From an uncultured Haloferula sp. (lineage in GTDB: Bacteria; Verrucomicrobiota; Verrucomicrobiae; Verrucomicrobiales; Akkermansiaceae), in NCBI GenBank assembly GCA_946885645.1, contig CAMPGU010000011.1, positions 1 to 35,369 on the forward strand: a stretch of 35,369 nt of DNA. The letters are read 5' to 3'. Shown piece after piece: positions 7,674-15,564 of this stretch. The notes under the pieces were generated by a model that worked only from the letters and a program-made list of their open reading frames with translations, had not been told where the DNA came from and made no database searches. How positions within the stretch are numbered: position 1 is the first letter of the stretch; each line of letters opens with the position of its first letter. The position numbers were made by a program, and so were the translations under genes.

Positions 7674-8960
7674 ATGCGCCCGGAGAAGATTCTCCCTTGG
7701 CTGCTGGGCGGTGCCGTGGGTGCCGCGGGCTTGATCCAAGGGCTCCACTGGCGTGGCTCGGCACCCCCGGCTGATGCCGAGGATGCGCAGGGAAAGATCA
7801 CCGCTCTCGAGACCGAGGTGGCGATCCTGCGCCGGGAAAACGAAAGCCTGCGCTCGCTAGCGCAAGGCGGGGGCGAACTCCCGGTGGACCCCGCGACGAT
7901 CGATTTCGTGGAGGAGTCGCTGGGGCTGAGTTTCAAAAGCACGCCGCAGGTGCATCGCATCGCCGGGGAGGAACTCCGGGACCGGATCATCGCCTCCATC
8001 GAGGCGCGCTACGGTCCCCATGGCCTGGATTCCAGGCAGCAGGCGTGGAGCCTGATGGGCTTGCTCACCGCCGATGACCGCTTCGCGGCGCAGCTCGCCG
8101 CCACGAAGTCGGTGGGGGCCCGCTCGTGGTTCGACGAGCAAAGCGGGGAAGGATGGGTCACGGACCGCTTCGACCCCCGGTCCGTGCCGGATCAGGCGGC
8201 GCTGATCCGGGCCCTCGCGCGTATCCTCGTTCATCAAAGTCACCCGCCCGTGCCGGGGTGGCCGGGCGACGAAGCCGCGATGGCGCGGGAAGCCCTGCAT
8301 CACGGCACGGCCATGGCGGTGGAGAACCGATTTCTTGCCCGGCAGGCGCTCGCCAGCGGCTTCACCGGGGTGCAGGAAAATTCGGAGGCCCGGGAACTGA
8401 TGGCAAATCTTCCGGCCTTTGTGCGGGGCCTCGCGACTTTCCCTGCGGTGCTCGGCCTGCCGCGGGCGGAAAGGTTGATGGATCAGGAGGAGATCCTCTT
8501 CGCCCTGCACAAGCCGCCGGCGATCACCGCGGATTTGTTTCCCGAGCATGAGGGGATGGAGGCCGCGCCACCCGAGCTGCCCGCCACCCCGGGCAACGTG
8601 CTCCTGGAGGAGTCGGCCGGAATGCTGGGCTTGCTTCTATGGCTCGAACCGCTGGGGGAGGAATTTGCAAAGCTGTCGGACGGGTGGCGGGGCGACCGCT
8701 ACCGGCTATATGCCACCGCGGATACCGAGGTGCATTTGATCTGGGAGATCCGCTTCGACTCCGAGGAATCCGCCGCCGGATTTCTAAAGGCGGCGCTTTC
8801 CGCGGCTTCCGCCCTGGCAGGAACGGAGCGGGACCCGTCGGCGGGGGAGATCTCGGTGACTCCGGAGGAGCGGTTTGTCTCGGTGATACAGTCGAAGCCG
8901 GATACCGTACGTTTCATCAACGCTTCATCGGAAGATCACGCGGCGACTCTATCCCGCTAG
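7674..8960 (+). CDS. Membrane-anchored protein related to an HExxH peptidase-like family, zinc motif lost
   Basis: The product has 428 residues. An N-terminal hydrophobic anchor (about 7-24) precedes a short coiled coil (about 38-63). The rest resembles, from memory, a bacterial family with a central 'LAHELTHALQDQ' zinc motif, a following 'AL.EG.A' helix and a C-terminal 'GW.GDRY.LY...W...F.seesA..F' domain. Here the zinc region reads LARILVHQSH (181-190), so the first His and the Glu are replaced; EALHHGTAMAVENRF (206-220) and DGWRGDRYRLY (336-346) keep the rest of the pattern. It is therefore probably a non-catalytic relative acting outside the cytoplasm. The next gene starts one base after its stop. 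Confidence 0.7.
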   Translation: MRPEKILPWLLGGAVGAAGLIQGLHWRGSAPPADAEDAQGKITALETEVAILRRENESLRSLAQGGGELPVDPATIDFVEESLGLSFKSTPQVHRIAGEELRDRIIASIEARYGPHGLDSRQQAWSLMGLLTADDRFAAQLAATKSVGARSWFDEQSGEGWVTDRFDPRSVPDQAALIRALARILVHQSHPPVPGWPGDEAAMAREALHHGTAMAVENRFLARQALASGFTGVQENSEARELMANLPAFVRGLATFPAVLGLPRAERLMDQEEILFALHKPPAITADLFPEHEGMEAAPPELPATPGNVLLEESAGMLGLLLWLEPLGEEFAKLSDGWRGDRYRLYATADTEVHLIWEIRFDSEESAAGFLKAALSAASALAGTERDPSAGEISVTPEERFVSVIQSKPDTVRFINASSEDHAATLSR

Positions 8961-8961
8961 C

Positions 8962-9381
8962 ATGTCCGCCGCCGCCGCATCTCCGGAGCCTCCTTCCCTT
9001 CACACCCGGAAGAGGGGACCGGCGCGCTCCTTGTGGCTGTTCATTCTTCTCGCCCTCGTGCTCGTCTATATCGGGCCGATGCGGACGGAGGTGCATTTCA
9101 CCAATGACGCCGGCCGTTTGCCCGGGCCTTTCGAGGTCACCCTTCGTTCGGGCAAGCGGCAGAAGAAGGTCATGGTGGAAGACGGGCACCTCCACCTGCT
9201 GCGGTACCGGTGGAACCAAATCGATGTGACCGACCTCTCTTACATCCGCTCGATTTATCCGGTGAGAGAGGGAAAGATGAAGTTGGTCATCGATCGCAAC
9301 ATGCTCTTGAGACTGCGGGATGCGGCGCGGGGACAAGCTTCGGTCCCGCAGCGCGGCGATCCGGATCCGCAGGATGATTAG
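8962..9381 (+). CDS. Hypothetical single-pass membrane protein
   Basis: The product has 139 residues: a Pro/Arg-rich cytoplasmic N-terminus, one hydrophobic helix (about 23-40, SLWLFILLALVLVYIG) and an extracytoplasmic domain of about 95 residues with alternating hydrophobic and charged residues. No family is recognised. It begins one base after the stop of the HExxH-less protein gene and is very likely co-transcribed with it, so the two products may act together at the membrane. Confidence 0.65.
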   Translation: MSAAAASPEPPSLHTRKRGPARSLWLFILLALVLVYIGPMRTEVHFTNDAGRLPGPFEVTLRSGKRQKKVMVEDGHLHLLRYRWNQIDVTDLSYIRSIYPVREGKMKLVIDRNMLLRLRDAARGQASVPQRGDPDPQDD

Positions 9382-9385
9382 GAGA

Positions 9386-9401
9386 GGGTCTTGAGAGACC
9401 C
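9386..9401 (+). other. Small hairpin after the 8962-9381 gene
   Basis: GGGTCT and AGACCC form a 6-base stem with a TGAG loop just after the stop codon. There is no T-run downstream, so it may be a transcript-end or stability element rather than a complete terminator. Confidence 0.25.
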
Positions 9402-9488
9402 GAAAGGCCGTGGAGCCGGTAGGTGATTGGAAATAGGAGCGATTTTCCTCATCCTTCACGATCCCCGTTTTCTGGTAGCGGTGCGTGA

Positions 9489-9869
9489 ATGGACGTGAGC
9501 AAAAGCCGAACGCGGGAAAGGCTCCAGAGGAATGCCGTGAAGGCGGGAATCCGTGCGGCAGCGCGCCTGAACCATATCCCGGATAAGAAAGAGTTCCGGT
9601 CTTTGAAGGTTCAGGTCGTTCCGCTTTGGCTGCGCCTCAGCGCGATGGCCGTCGGAGTTGGCCTCTTCTGGGCCGGGCTAAGCGGTTGGCCTCTTGAATC
9701 GAACGCAGTACAGGGAGTCTTCGGCATTGGGGGCATCTTGCTGGTGGTGTTCGGATTGGTGGGCGTCCGTAGAACTCTGGAAGAAATCCTGGATCGGTTG
9801 GCTCCCGATGTCGCGGGCGAGATCCTTTGGAAGAGTCTCCAGGCCGTCGCGGAGGCGGTGGATCTCTGA
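9489..9869 (+). CDS. Small hypothetical membrane protein
   Basis: The product has 126 residues. A basic N-terminal region of about 45 residues (RTRERLQRNAVKAG...) is followed by two hydrophobic helices (about 47-66 and 74-92) and an amphipathic C-terminus. This suggests a double-pass inner-membrane protein with both ends in the cytoplasm. No family is recognised. It lies 108 bases after the preceding gene and 60 bases before the next membrane protein gene. Confidence 0.55.
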   Translation: MDVSKSRTRERLQRNAVKAGIRAAARLNHIPDKKEFRSLKVQVVPLWLRLSAMAVGVGLFWAGLSGWPLESNAVQGVFGIGGILLVVFGLVGVRRTLEEILDRLAPDVAGEILWKSLQAVAEAVDL

Positions 9870-9929
9870 ACGACACCCGCTCTCAATTCCAGATGGGCGG
9901 AGGCTTTCCAAAATGATAACAAACGTGCC

Positions 9930-11150
9930 ATGAAAGTTCTCCGGATCCTTCTCTTGTTTGCAATGGTTCTTGCGGGCATGGCGAGGCCGCTTCTTGCTGC
10001 GGATAAGGATCCTTCGCCGGCCCCGGCCGAGGAAAGCTACCTGCCCGGGGTGACGCTGAGCCAAGGCATCACGGAGATCACCGGCGTGGCGATCTCCCCG
10101 CTCCTGGGAGTGAGTTCGGTGGGGGCGTGGCACTATTGGAAGGCCCCCGCGGCCGCGCGGTCGGCCTTGCCGTGGTATTGCCAGCCCTGGGCGTGGGGCC
10201 CGGGCTTCGTGCTGCTGGCGCTCTGCTTCCTGAAGGATTCGCTGGGGACGGCGGTGCCGGGCGTGCTGAAGAAGCCCTTCGACATGGTGGAGCTCTTCGA
10301 AAACAAGGCCAGTGCCTTGGTGGCGAGCGGCGCTTTCGTTCCGCTGGTGGCGAACCAGATGGCGGCGCAATTCAAGGCGGAGCATCCGGAGGCGGTGACG
10401 GTTCCCGCGGCCTCTCTTCTGGGTGCGGTGTTTGGCGGAGTGGATATCGCTTGGTTGATCATACCGGTGTCCATCGCGGCCTTCCTGCTGGTGTGGGTGT
10501 GCAGCCACGCGATCAACGTGCTGATTATCCTTTCCCCCTTCTCGACCTTGGACGCGCTGCTCAAGCTGATGCGCGCCGGCCTTTTGGCGGCGGTCGGCTT
10601 GATCTACCTGATCGCGCCCTGGGTGGCGGCGGCGCTGTGCCTCGGGATCATCGCCGCGGCGGTCTGGCTCGCGCCATCCGCGATGAGGTTTGCCATTTTC
10701 GGTGCCCGCTATGCTGCCGATATCCTGATGCCCGGACGCGGCAGAAAACGCGCCACGCCGGAGGCACCCCACGCCTTCACGCTCGGGCGGCTGGCGGGTC
10801 TGCCGCCGCGCACGGGCGGCAGGCTGGTCCTTCTGGAAGACGGGTCACCGGCCTTCCGCTACCGGCGCTGGTGCATTCTGAGCGAGCGGACGATTCCGAT
10901 GCCCGAGGGCGTCCGGCATGTGGAACGCGGGATCATTTCCCCTTCGCTGATTCACCGGGCGAGCGGACAGGAGGCAGAGGTGACACTGCTCGTCTTCCTG
11001 CCCCGCTACCGGGGCCATGAGGAAAGCATGGCGGAACGCTTGGGCCTCCACGGCACCCGCGATCACGCCCTTTCAAGGGGCTTTGCCGCTTTCCGGGGGT
11101 GGCTCGGCGACATGTTGCGAAGAGGCCGGAGCCCCAAGTCTGCCGCCTGA
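9930..11150 (+). CDS. Hypothetical multi-pass membrane protein
   Basis: The product has 406 residues. A signal-like N-terminus (about 1-23) is followed by a short polar segment. Hydrophobic helices lie near 86-103, 168-200 (a long, possibly double stretch) and 212-255. A soluble domain of about 150 residues ends the protein, with FRYRRWCILSERTIPMPEG in its middle. I cannot assign it to a family. The overall layout (signal, helices, cytoplasmic domain) suggests a structural or regulatory role in the inner membrane. The dGTPase gene starts 62 bases downstream in the same direction. Confidence 0.65.
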   Translation: MKVLRILLLFAMVLAGMARPLLAADKDPSPAPAEESYLPGVTLSQGITEITGVAISPLLGVSSVGAWHYWKAPAAARSALPWYCQPWAWGPGFVLLALCFLKDSLGTAVPGVLKKPFDMVELFENKASALVASGAFVPLVANQMAAQFKAEHPEAVTVPAASLLGAVFGGVDIAWLIIPVSIAAFLLVWVCSHAINVLIILSPFSTLDALLKLMRAGLLAAVGLIYLIAPWVAAALCLGIIAAAVWLAPSAMRFAIFGARYAADILMPGRGRKRATPEAPHAFTLGRLAGLPPRTGGRLVLLEDGSPAFRYRRWCILSERTIPMPEGVRHVERGIISPSLIHRASGQEAEVTLLVFLPRYRGHEESMAERLGLHGTRDHALSRGFAAFRGWLGDMLRRGRSPKSAA

Positions 11151-11212
11151 GCGGCGACGGCCCCGGAAAAAGCCTTTGCCGCCCGGCCTGCACACCCGCT
11201 ATTCACGGGCAG

Positions 11213-12502
11213 ATGCCCAATCGATTTTACGGCGCTTTCGACACCGAGCGTTTCTCCGGCAAGCAGGACGCCGGGGATTTCCGCACGCCGTTTCAGATCG
11301 ACCGGGACCGGGTGCTCCACACGCCCTCCTTCCGCCGCCTCCAGAACAAGACCCAGGTCTTCTGGAGCGGCGAGTATGATTTTTACCGGACGCGCCTGAC
11401 CCACTCCCTGGAAGTCGCTCAGATCGGACGTTCCATCTGCCATTGGCTGAAATCTCCGGGTGGCCTGCTGGCGGAGGATTTTTATATCGATCCCGATTTG
11501 GTGGAGGCCGCTTGCCTTTCCCACGATCTCGGCCATCCGCCCTTCGGCCACGCGGGAGAACGCACGCTCAACCACCTGATGGCCCCGCACGGCGGCTTCG
11601 AGGGGAATGCCCAGACACTCCGGCTGCTCACGGAGAGGATCTTTTCAGCGAGACGCAGCGGCATGGATCCCTCCCGCGCTTTCCTCGATGCGGTGCTCAA
11701 ATACAAGTCCCTCTGGACCGAGCTGAAGACTGCCCGCGGAAAGCCTCCGGAGCACCATTTCCTCTACGATTTCCAGCACTCCTGGCTCGATTGGGCGATG
11801 GGAGGAAACGATTTTCCCACCGAGTTTCCGCCGGGCGAGGCAAGGGATTCCGTCAAGTCGATCGAGTGCCAGATCATGGATTGGGCGGACGATACGGCCT
11901 ATTCACTGAACGATCTGGCGGACAGCGTCCGCGCAGGCTTCCTGCGCATGGAACGGATCGAGGCATGGGCCGAAAAAAACGGCGAGGCAACCGGGGAGGG
12001 GACCCCCTTGGGGGAACTCATTACGGCGATTCGCAAGCGCAGGGTCGATCCCTTCGTGGGCTCCCGTATCGGCCGCTACATCCGTTCCACCGAACTCGTG
12101 CCGGACAGCAACTTCCTGAGCGGCGCGACCCATCGCTACCGTTTCCGGCTGGTGATCGACCCGGTCGTGAAGGCCGAGTCAAAGCTCTTCAAGAAACTCG
12201 CCTTCGAGAACGTCTTCCTTTCCCCGCAGCTCAAGCAGCTCGAATACAAGGGGAACCACCTGCTGCACGGACTCTGGGACGTTCTCGAAAAACGCTACGT
12301 CACCGGTGGCGCGATCGACGGCCAAGACTTCCAATTGCTTCCGGAGGACGCGGCCTCCGAAATCTCGCAAGCGGAAACCGTGGAGAAAAAGGCCCGTCTG
12401 GTATGCGATTTCCTCGCCGGCATGACGGACGGCTACGCCGCGCGGATGTACAAGCGCCTCTTCACTCCCGATTTCGGCTCGATCGGCGATCTGATCGGGT
12501 AG
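11213..12502 (+). CDS. dgt: dGTP triphosphohydrolase-like HD-domain protein
   Basis: The product has 429 residues. It matches the deoxyguanosinetriphosphate triphosphohydrolase family: RDRVLHTPSFRRLQNKTQV near 31-49, metal-site residues H64 (TRLTHSLEVAQ), H104-D105 (LSHDLGHPPFGH) and the aspartates of DWADDTAY (223-230). These enzymes hydrolyse dNTPs to deoxynucleosides and triphosphate and help set nucleotide pools. The ATG at 11213 was chosen because the conserved sequence starts there; upstream in-frame codons overlap the preceding gene. Whether the substrate is dGTP or dNTPs in general cannot be told from sequence. Confidence 0.92.
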   Translation: MPNRFYGAFDTERFSGKQDAGDFRTPFQIDRDRVLHTPSFRRLQNKTQVFWSGEYDFYRTRLTHSLEVAQIGRSICHWLKSPGGLLAEDFYIDPDLVEAACLSHDLGHPPFGHAGERTLNHLMAPHGGFEGNAQTLRLLTERIFSARRSGMDPSRAFLDAVLKYKSLWTELKTARGKPPEHHFLYDFQHSWLDWAMGGNDFPTEFPPGEARDSVKSIECQIMDWADDTAYSLNDLADSVRAGFLRMERIEAWAEKNGEATGEGTPLGELITAIRKRRVDPFVGSRIGRYIRSTELVPDSNFLSGATHRYRFRLVIDPVVKAESKLFKKLAFENVFLSPQLKQLEYKGNHLLHGLWDVLEKRYVTGGAIDGQDFQLLPEDAASEISQAETVEKKARLVCDFLAGMTDGYAARMYKRLFTPDFGSIGDLIG

Positions 12503-12510
12503 CTGCCCTC

Positions 12511-12669
12511 TCAGCGGTACGTCGTGGTGGTTTCCTCCGTCGTCACTTCTTCCCCGGTCAGGTGATCCGTGGTGGTCGTGGTCGTGGTGGCAGTGTCCGT
12601 AGCTTCGTAGGCGCAATTGGCGAGGCACAGGACGGTGGCGGAGACAGCAAGCAGGATGATCGTTTTCAT
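12511..12669 (-). CDS. Thr-rich mini-lipoprotein (52 residues)
   Basis: Reading the minus strand from the ATG at 12669 gives 52 residues. The signal peptide MKTIILLAVSATVLCLANC ends in a lipobox-like LANC at Cys19. The mature part has only 33 further residues and contains a run of seven Thr, then EEVTTEETTTTYR. About 40% of the mature peptide is Thr, as might suit an O-glycosylated or disordered surface tether, though that is inference. It follows the 69-residue membrane protein gene on the same strand by 22 bases and is probably co-transcribed with it. Confidence 0.62.
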   Translation of the reverse strand: MKTIILLAVSATVLCLANCAYEATDTATTTTTTTDHLTGEEVTTEETTTTYR

Positions 12670-12691
12670 GGTGTGGGTCTGGTTTCAAGTT

Positions 12692-12901
12692 TCAGTCAAC
12701 CTTGTTGATGACGGTACTCGGGCCGTCCGAACCGGTCGTTCCGCTACGGGAGCCGGTCCTGGCGGCACCCATGATTCCCAATCCAAGAATCACGGCACCG
12801 ATGACACCTACCCAAACCGGTGGAACCCCGATCAGGGTGGCCGCATAGCAGAGTGCTCCCAGCAGAACCAAGGAGCCGAGGATGTAGAGGATGATTCTCA
12901 T
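12692..12901 (-). CDS. Small two-helix membrane protein
   Basis: The product has 69 residues with two hydrophobic helices (about 3-23 and 28-47) and a polar Ser/Gly/Thr tail. It resembles the many short DUF-type membrane proteins of bacterial stress or envelope loci but cannot be assigned to one. It lies in divergent orientation to recQ and just upstream of the Thr-rich lipoprotein gene. Confidence 0.6.
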   Translation of the reverse strand: MRIILYILGSLVLLGALCYAATLIGVPPVWVGVIGAVILGLGIMGAARTGSRSGTTGSDGPSTVINKVD

Positions 12902-12983
12902 GACCCCGAACCTGTTGCAGAGTTAATGCCGGACCTCCAAGGGAAGGGACTTTGGGTGGAGGCAAGTGTCTGGTGGTGAGAAT

Positions 12984-13069
12984 GTTGCGTTCCTCATATC
13001 GGTTGAATTCCGAGTCCGGGAAGGTCTTTTTAAACGCAACTCGCACGCGTGAGGAGCTAGAGCGCGTGC
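12984..13069. repeat. Two adjacent inverted repeats in the divergent region before recQ
   Basis: GTTGCGTT (12984-12991) pairs with AACGCAAC (13033-13040) across 41 bases, and three bases later GCACGCG (13043-13049) pairs with CGCGTGC (13063-13069) across 13 bases. They lie in the 292-base gap between divergent genes. They could be operators or structured RNA. I saw no convincing gene in this gap. Confidence 0.35.
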
Positions 13070-13193
13070 AAACCGCAATGCACAAGGCGGTGTAGGAAGT
13101 GACGCCGATGCTTCGCCAATCCTCTGAAGGTCGCCGCCCGCGGCAACCCCGGCTTGACCCTCCGGCTCTTGTAAGTTCATCTGAACAAGATTC

Positions 13194-15317
13194 ATGCCTT
13201 CCGCACCGCCGAAAAGACTCGTCCAAACCCCGATCGAGGCGCTTGAGCGGCACTTCGGGCACGGCGGCTTCCTCGACGGTCAGGACGAGGTGATCGAGCG
13301 GATCACGAGCGGCCGCGATGGCTTGGTCGTCATGCCTACGGGCGGCGGGAAATCGCTGTGCTACCAATTGCCCGCCCTGTGCTTCGAAGGGGTAACGCTG
13401 GTGGTCTCGCCGCTCATCGCGCTGATGAAGGATCAGGTGGATGCCTTGGTCGCCAAAGGCATCGCGGCCACGCTGATCAATTCCACGGTCGCGTGGGAGG
13501 AGCAGAAGGAGCGGCTAGACGGGATGCGCAGCGGCCGCTGGAAGCTGGTTTACGTCGCGCCGGAGCGGTTCCGCGCGGAGTCCTTCCTGAATGCGTTGAA
13601 GGGGGTGGAGGTTTCCCTTTTCGCTGTGGATGAGGCTCACTGTCTCAGCCAGTGGGGGCACGATTTCCGGCCCGACTACATGCGGCTCGGCAAGGCGCTG
13701 GACAGGATCGGCCGTCCCCAGTGCGTGGCTCTCACGGCCACCGCCACACCGGTGGTGCGGCAGGACATCCTGGAGGTGCTGAAGCTGCAGGATCCTTTCG
13801 AGGTGGTCAGCGGCTTTTCCCGCCCGAATCTTTCGCTGGCGATCACGCAGGTGGAAAAGAAGCAGCAGAAATTCGACCGCATCCGCGAGATCGTCTCCGC
13901 TCACAAGACGGGCATCATTTACTGCGCCACGCGCAAGAAAGTGGAGGAAGTCGCCGAGGTGCTCGCCTCGTGGCGCATCAGGTCGATCGCCTACCACGGC
14001 GGAATGAGCGATGCCGAGCGCGAGAAGGCGCAGAATATCTTTCTCCAGCGGAAGGCGGACGTGGCGGTGGCTACGAATGCGTTCGGGATGGGGATCGACC
14101 GCTCGGACGTGCGCTTCGTCATTCATTTTGAGGTGCCCGGGAGCGTGGAGGCCTATTATCAGGAGGCGGGCCGCGCCGGTCGCGACGGCGAGGCCGCGCA
14201 CTGCGAGCTCCTGTTCAATTACGCCGACACGCGGACGCAGGAGTTTTTCATCGACGGGGCGAATCCCGGGGCCTCCACGATCCGCCAAGTCTATCAGTAC
14301 CTGCTGAACGAGGCGGATAAGGATTACGAGGTTCATCGTAGCATCGAGGACATCGCCGAAGGTGCCGACGTGAAGAATCCGATGGCCACGGGCAGCGCGC
14401 TGGCCTCGCTGGCGAGAGCCGGCTACATCGAGCGCTTCGATGTCCCGGGGAAGCGCCTCCGCGGCACGCGCCTGAAACGGCCCGAGGTCTTCGCGCGGGC
14501 TCTCCAACTCGACGAGTCAGCCTTGGAAGAAAAGGAGCGCCGCGATCGGGACAAGCTGAAATCGGTGGTCGAGCTCTGCTACGCCCGCGCCTGCAGGCAG
14601 CAGTGGATCCTCGGTTATTTCGGCGAAGACGATGCGGAGCCCTGCGGCAATTGCGATGTCTGCCGGGACAACAGCAGTGGCGAGATGCGCCCTCCGACCG
14701 CGGAGGAGGATCTGATCGTGCGCAAGGCGCTCAGCGGGGTGGCGCGGATGTCGCGGAAGAACGCCGCCGGCTGGGAGGGGAAGTTCGGCCGCGGCAAGAT
14801 CGTCCAGATGCTCTGCGGCAGCCGCTCCCAGGAGATCCTCTCCGCGGGCCTCGATCAACTCAGTACCTACGGCATCCTGAAAACGCAGGGCACGGGCTAC
14901 GTCAATGCCTTGATGCGCGCCATGGGGGATATCGGCCTCTTGCGGGTGGAGACCGGGGAGTTTCCCCTCATTACTCTCACGGAGCAGGGAGAAAAGGCGA
15001 TGAAGGGTGCCGCGAAATACCGTCTGGCATGGCCTCCGGCACCGGGCGGCGGAGCCACCGTCTCCACGCTGGCGGATCACGGTTTCGAGCCGATCCTCTA
15101 CTCCATGTTGCGCGATCTCCGCGCGAGGCTCGCGAAGAGGGAAGATGTGCCGCCTTATGTGATCTTCAGCAATAAGACACTGGAAGCCCTGAGCCGTTAC
15201 CGGCCGATCACATCGGAGGAGGGCTTGGCGGTTTCCGGCATCGGCGAATCCAAGGCACAGCGGTATCTGCCGGCATTTCTAGCGGTATTGGCGGAGTGGA
15301 AGCGGAGTCGGCCCTGA
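13194..15317 (+). CDS. recQ: ATP-dependent DNA helicase RecQ
   Basis: The product has 707 residues. It carries the RecQ helicase core with Walker A MPTGGGKS (47-54), SPLIALMKDQ, the DEAH box (146-149), LTATATP, and the arginine-finger motif QEAGRAGRDG. The zinc-binding Cys cluster (CYARACRQQW...CGNCDVC, about 462-490) and an RQC winged helix follow. An HRDC domain ends the protein (about 632-702). RecQ unwinds recombination and replication intermediates 3' to 5'. It is somewhat longer than E. coli RecQ (about 610), with the extra length between RQC and HRDC. The ATG at 13194 gives the expected N-terminus. Confidence 0.96.
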   Translation: MPSAPPKRLVQTPIEALERHFGHGGFLDGQDEVIERITSGRDGLVVMPTGGGKSLCYQLPALCFEGVTLVVSPLIALMKDQVDALVAKGIAATLINSTVAWEEQKERLDGMRSGRWKLVYVAPERFRAESFLNALKGVEVSLFAVDEAHCLSQWGHDFRPDYMRLGKALDRIGRPQCVALTATATPVVRQDILEVLKLQDPFEVVSGFSRPNLSLAITQVEKKQQKFDRIREIVSAHKTGIIYCATRKKVEEVAEVLASWRIRSIAYHGGMSDAEREKAQNIFLQRKADVAVATNAFGMGIDRSDVRFVIHFEVPGSVEAYYQEAGRAGRDGEAAHCELLFNYADTRTQEFFIDGANPGASTIRQVYQYLLNEADKDYEVHRSIEDIAEGADVKNPMATGSALASLARAGYIERFDVPGKRLRGTRLKRPEVFARALQLDESALEEKERRDRDKLKSVVELCYARACRQQWILGYFGEDDAEPCGNCDVCRDNSSGEMRPPTAEEDLIVRKALSGVARMSRKNAAGWEGKFGRGKIVQMLCGSRSQEILSAGLDQLSTYGILKTQGTGYVNALMRAMGDIGLLRVETGEFPLITLTEQGEKAMKGAAKYRLAWPPAPGGGATVSTLADHGFEPILYSMLRDLRARLAKREDVPPYVIFSNKTLEALSRYRPITSEEGLAVSGIGESKAQRYLPAFLAVLAEWKRSRP

Positions 15318-15564
15318 GGTGCGGAAAGGATGTGGCCCATAGCCGCGATTTGTTCCCGCTCCGCCCGGGATAGAAGGGTGTGGTGCGGGAGCGAGGATCG
15401 AGCGATGTTTGTAACGGCAGCGGGAAATATCGCAACGGACGTGCGGCAGATGCTTGTCGTATCAAGGTCGGAAGGTGACGGCATCGTCATGCCACTCTTT
15501 TGGGGGGTCAGGTATTCGCAGGAATTCCATTGAATCCGCGCAAATCATTGATAAAGCGTCTCCA

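Noticed and set aside
12570..12592. GTGGTCGTGGTCGTGGTGG as a tandem repeat or microsatellite element
   Set aside because: It is explained by the Thr codon run of the minus-strand mini-lipoprotein.
15480..15500. A small hairpin followed by T's as a recQ terminator
   Set aside because: The stem is only five bases, about 160 bases after the recQ stop, with a poor T-run.
15318..15564. A TTGAAT / TAAAGC pair as promoter of the large secreted protein
   Set aside because: The -10 match is too weak and the spacing of 16 is marginal. I saw nothing else definite in this gap.
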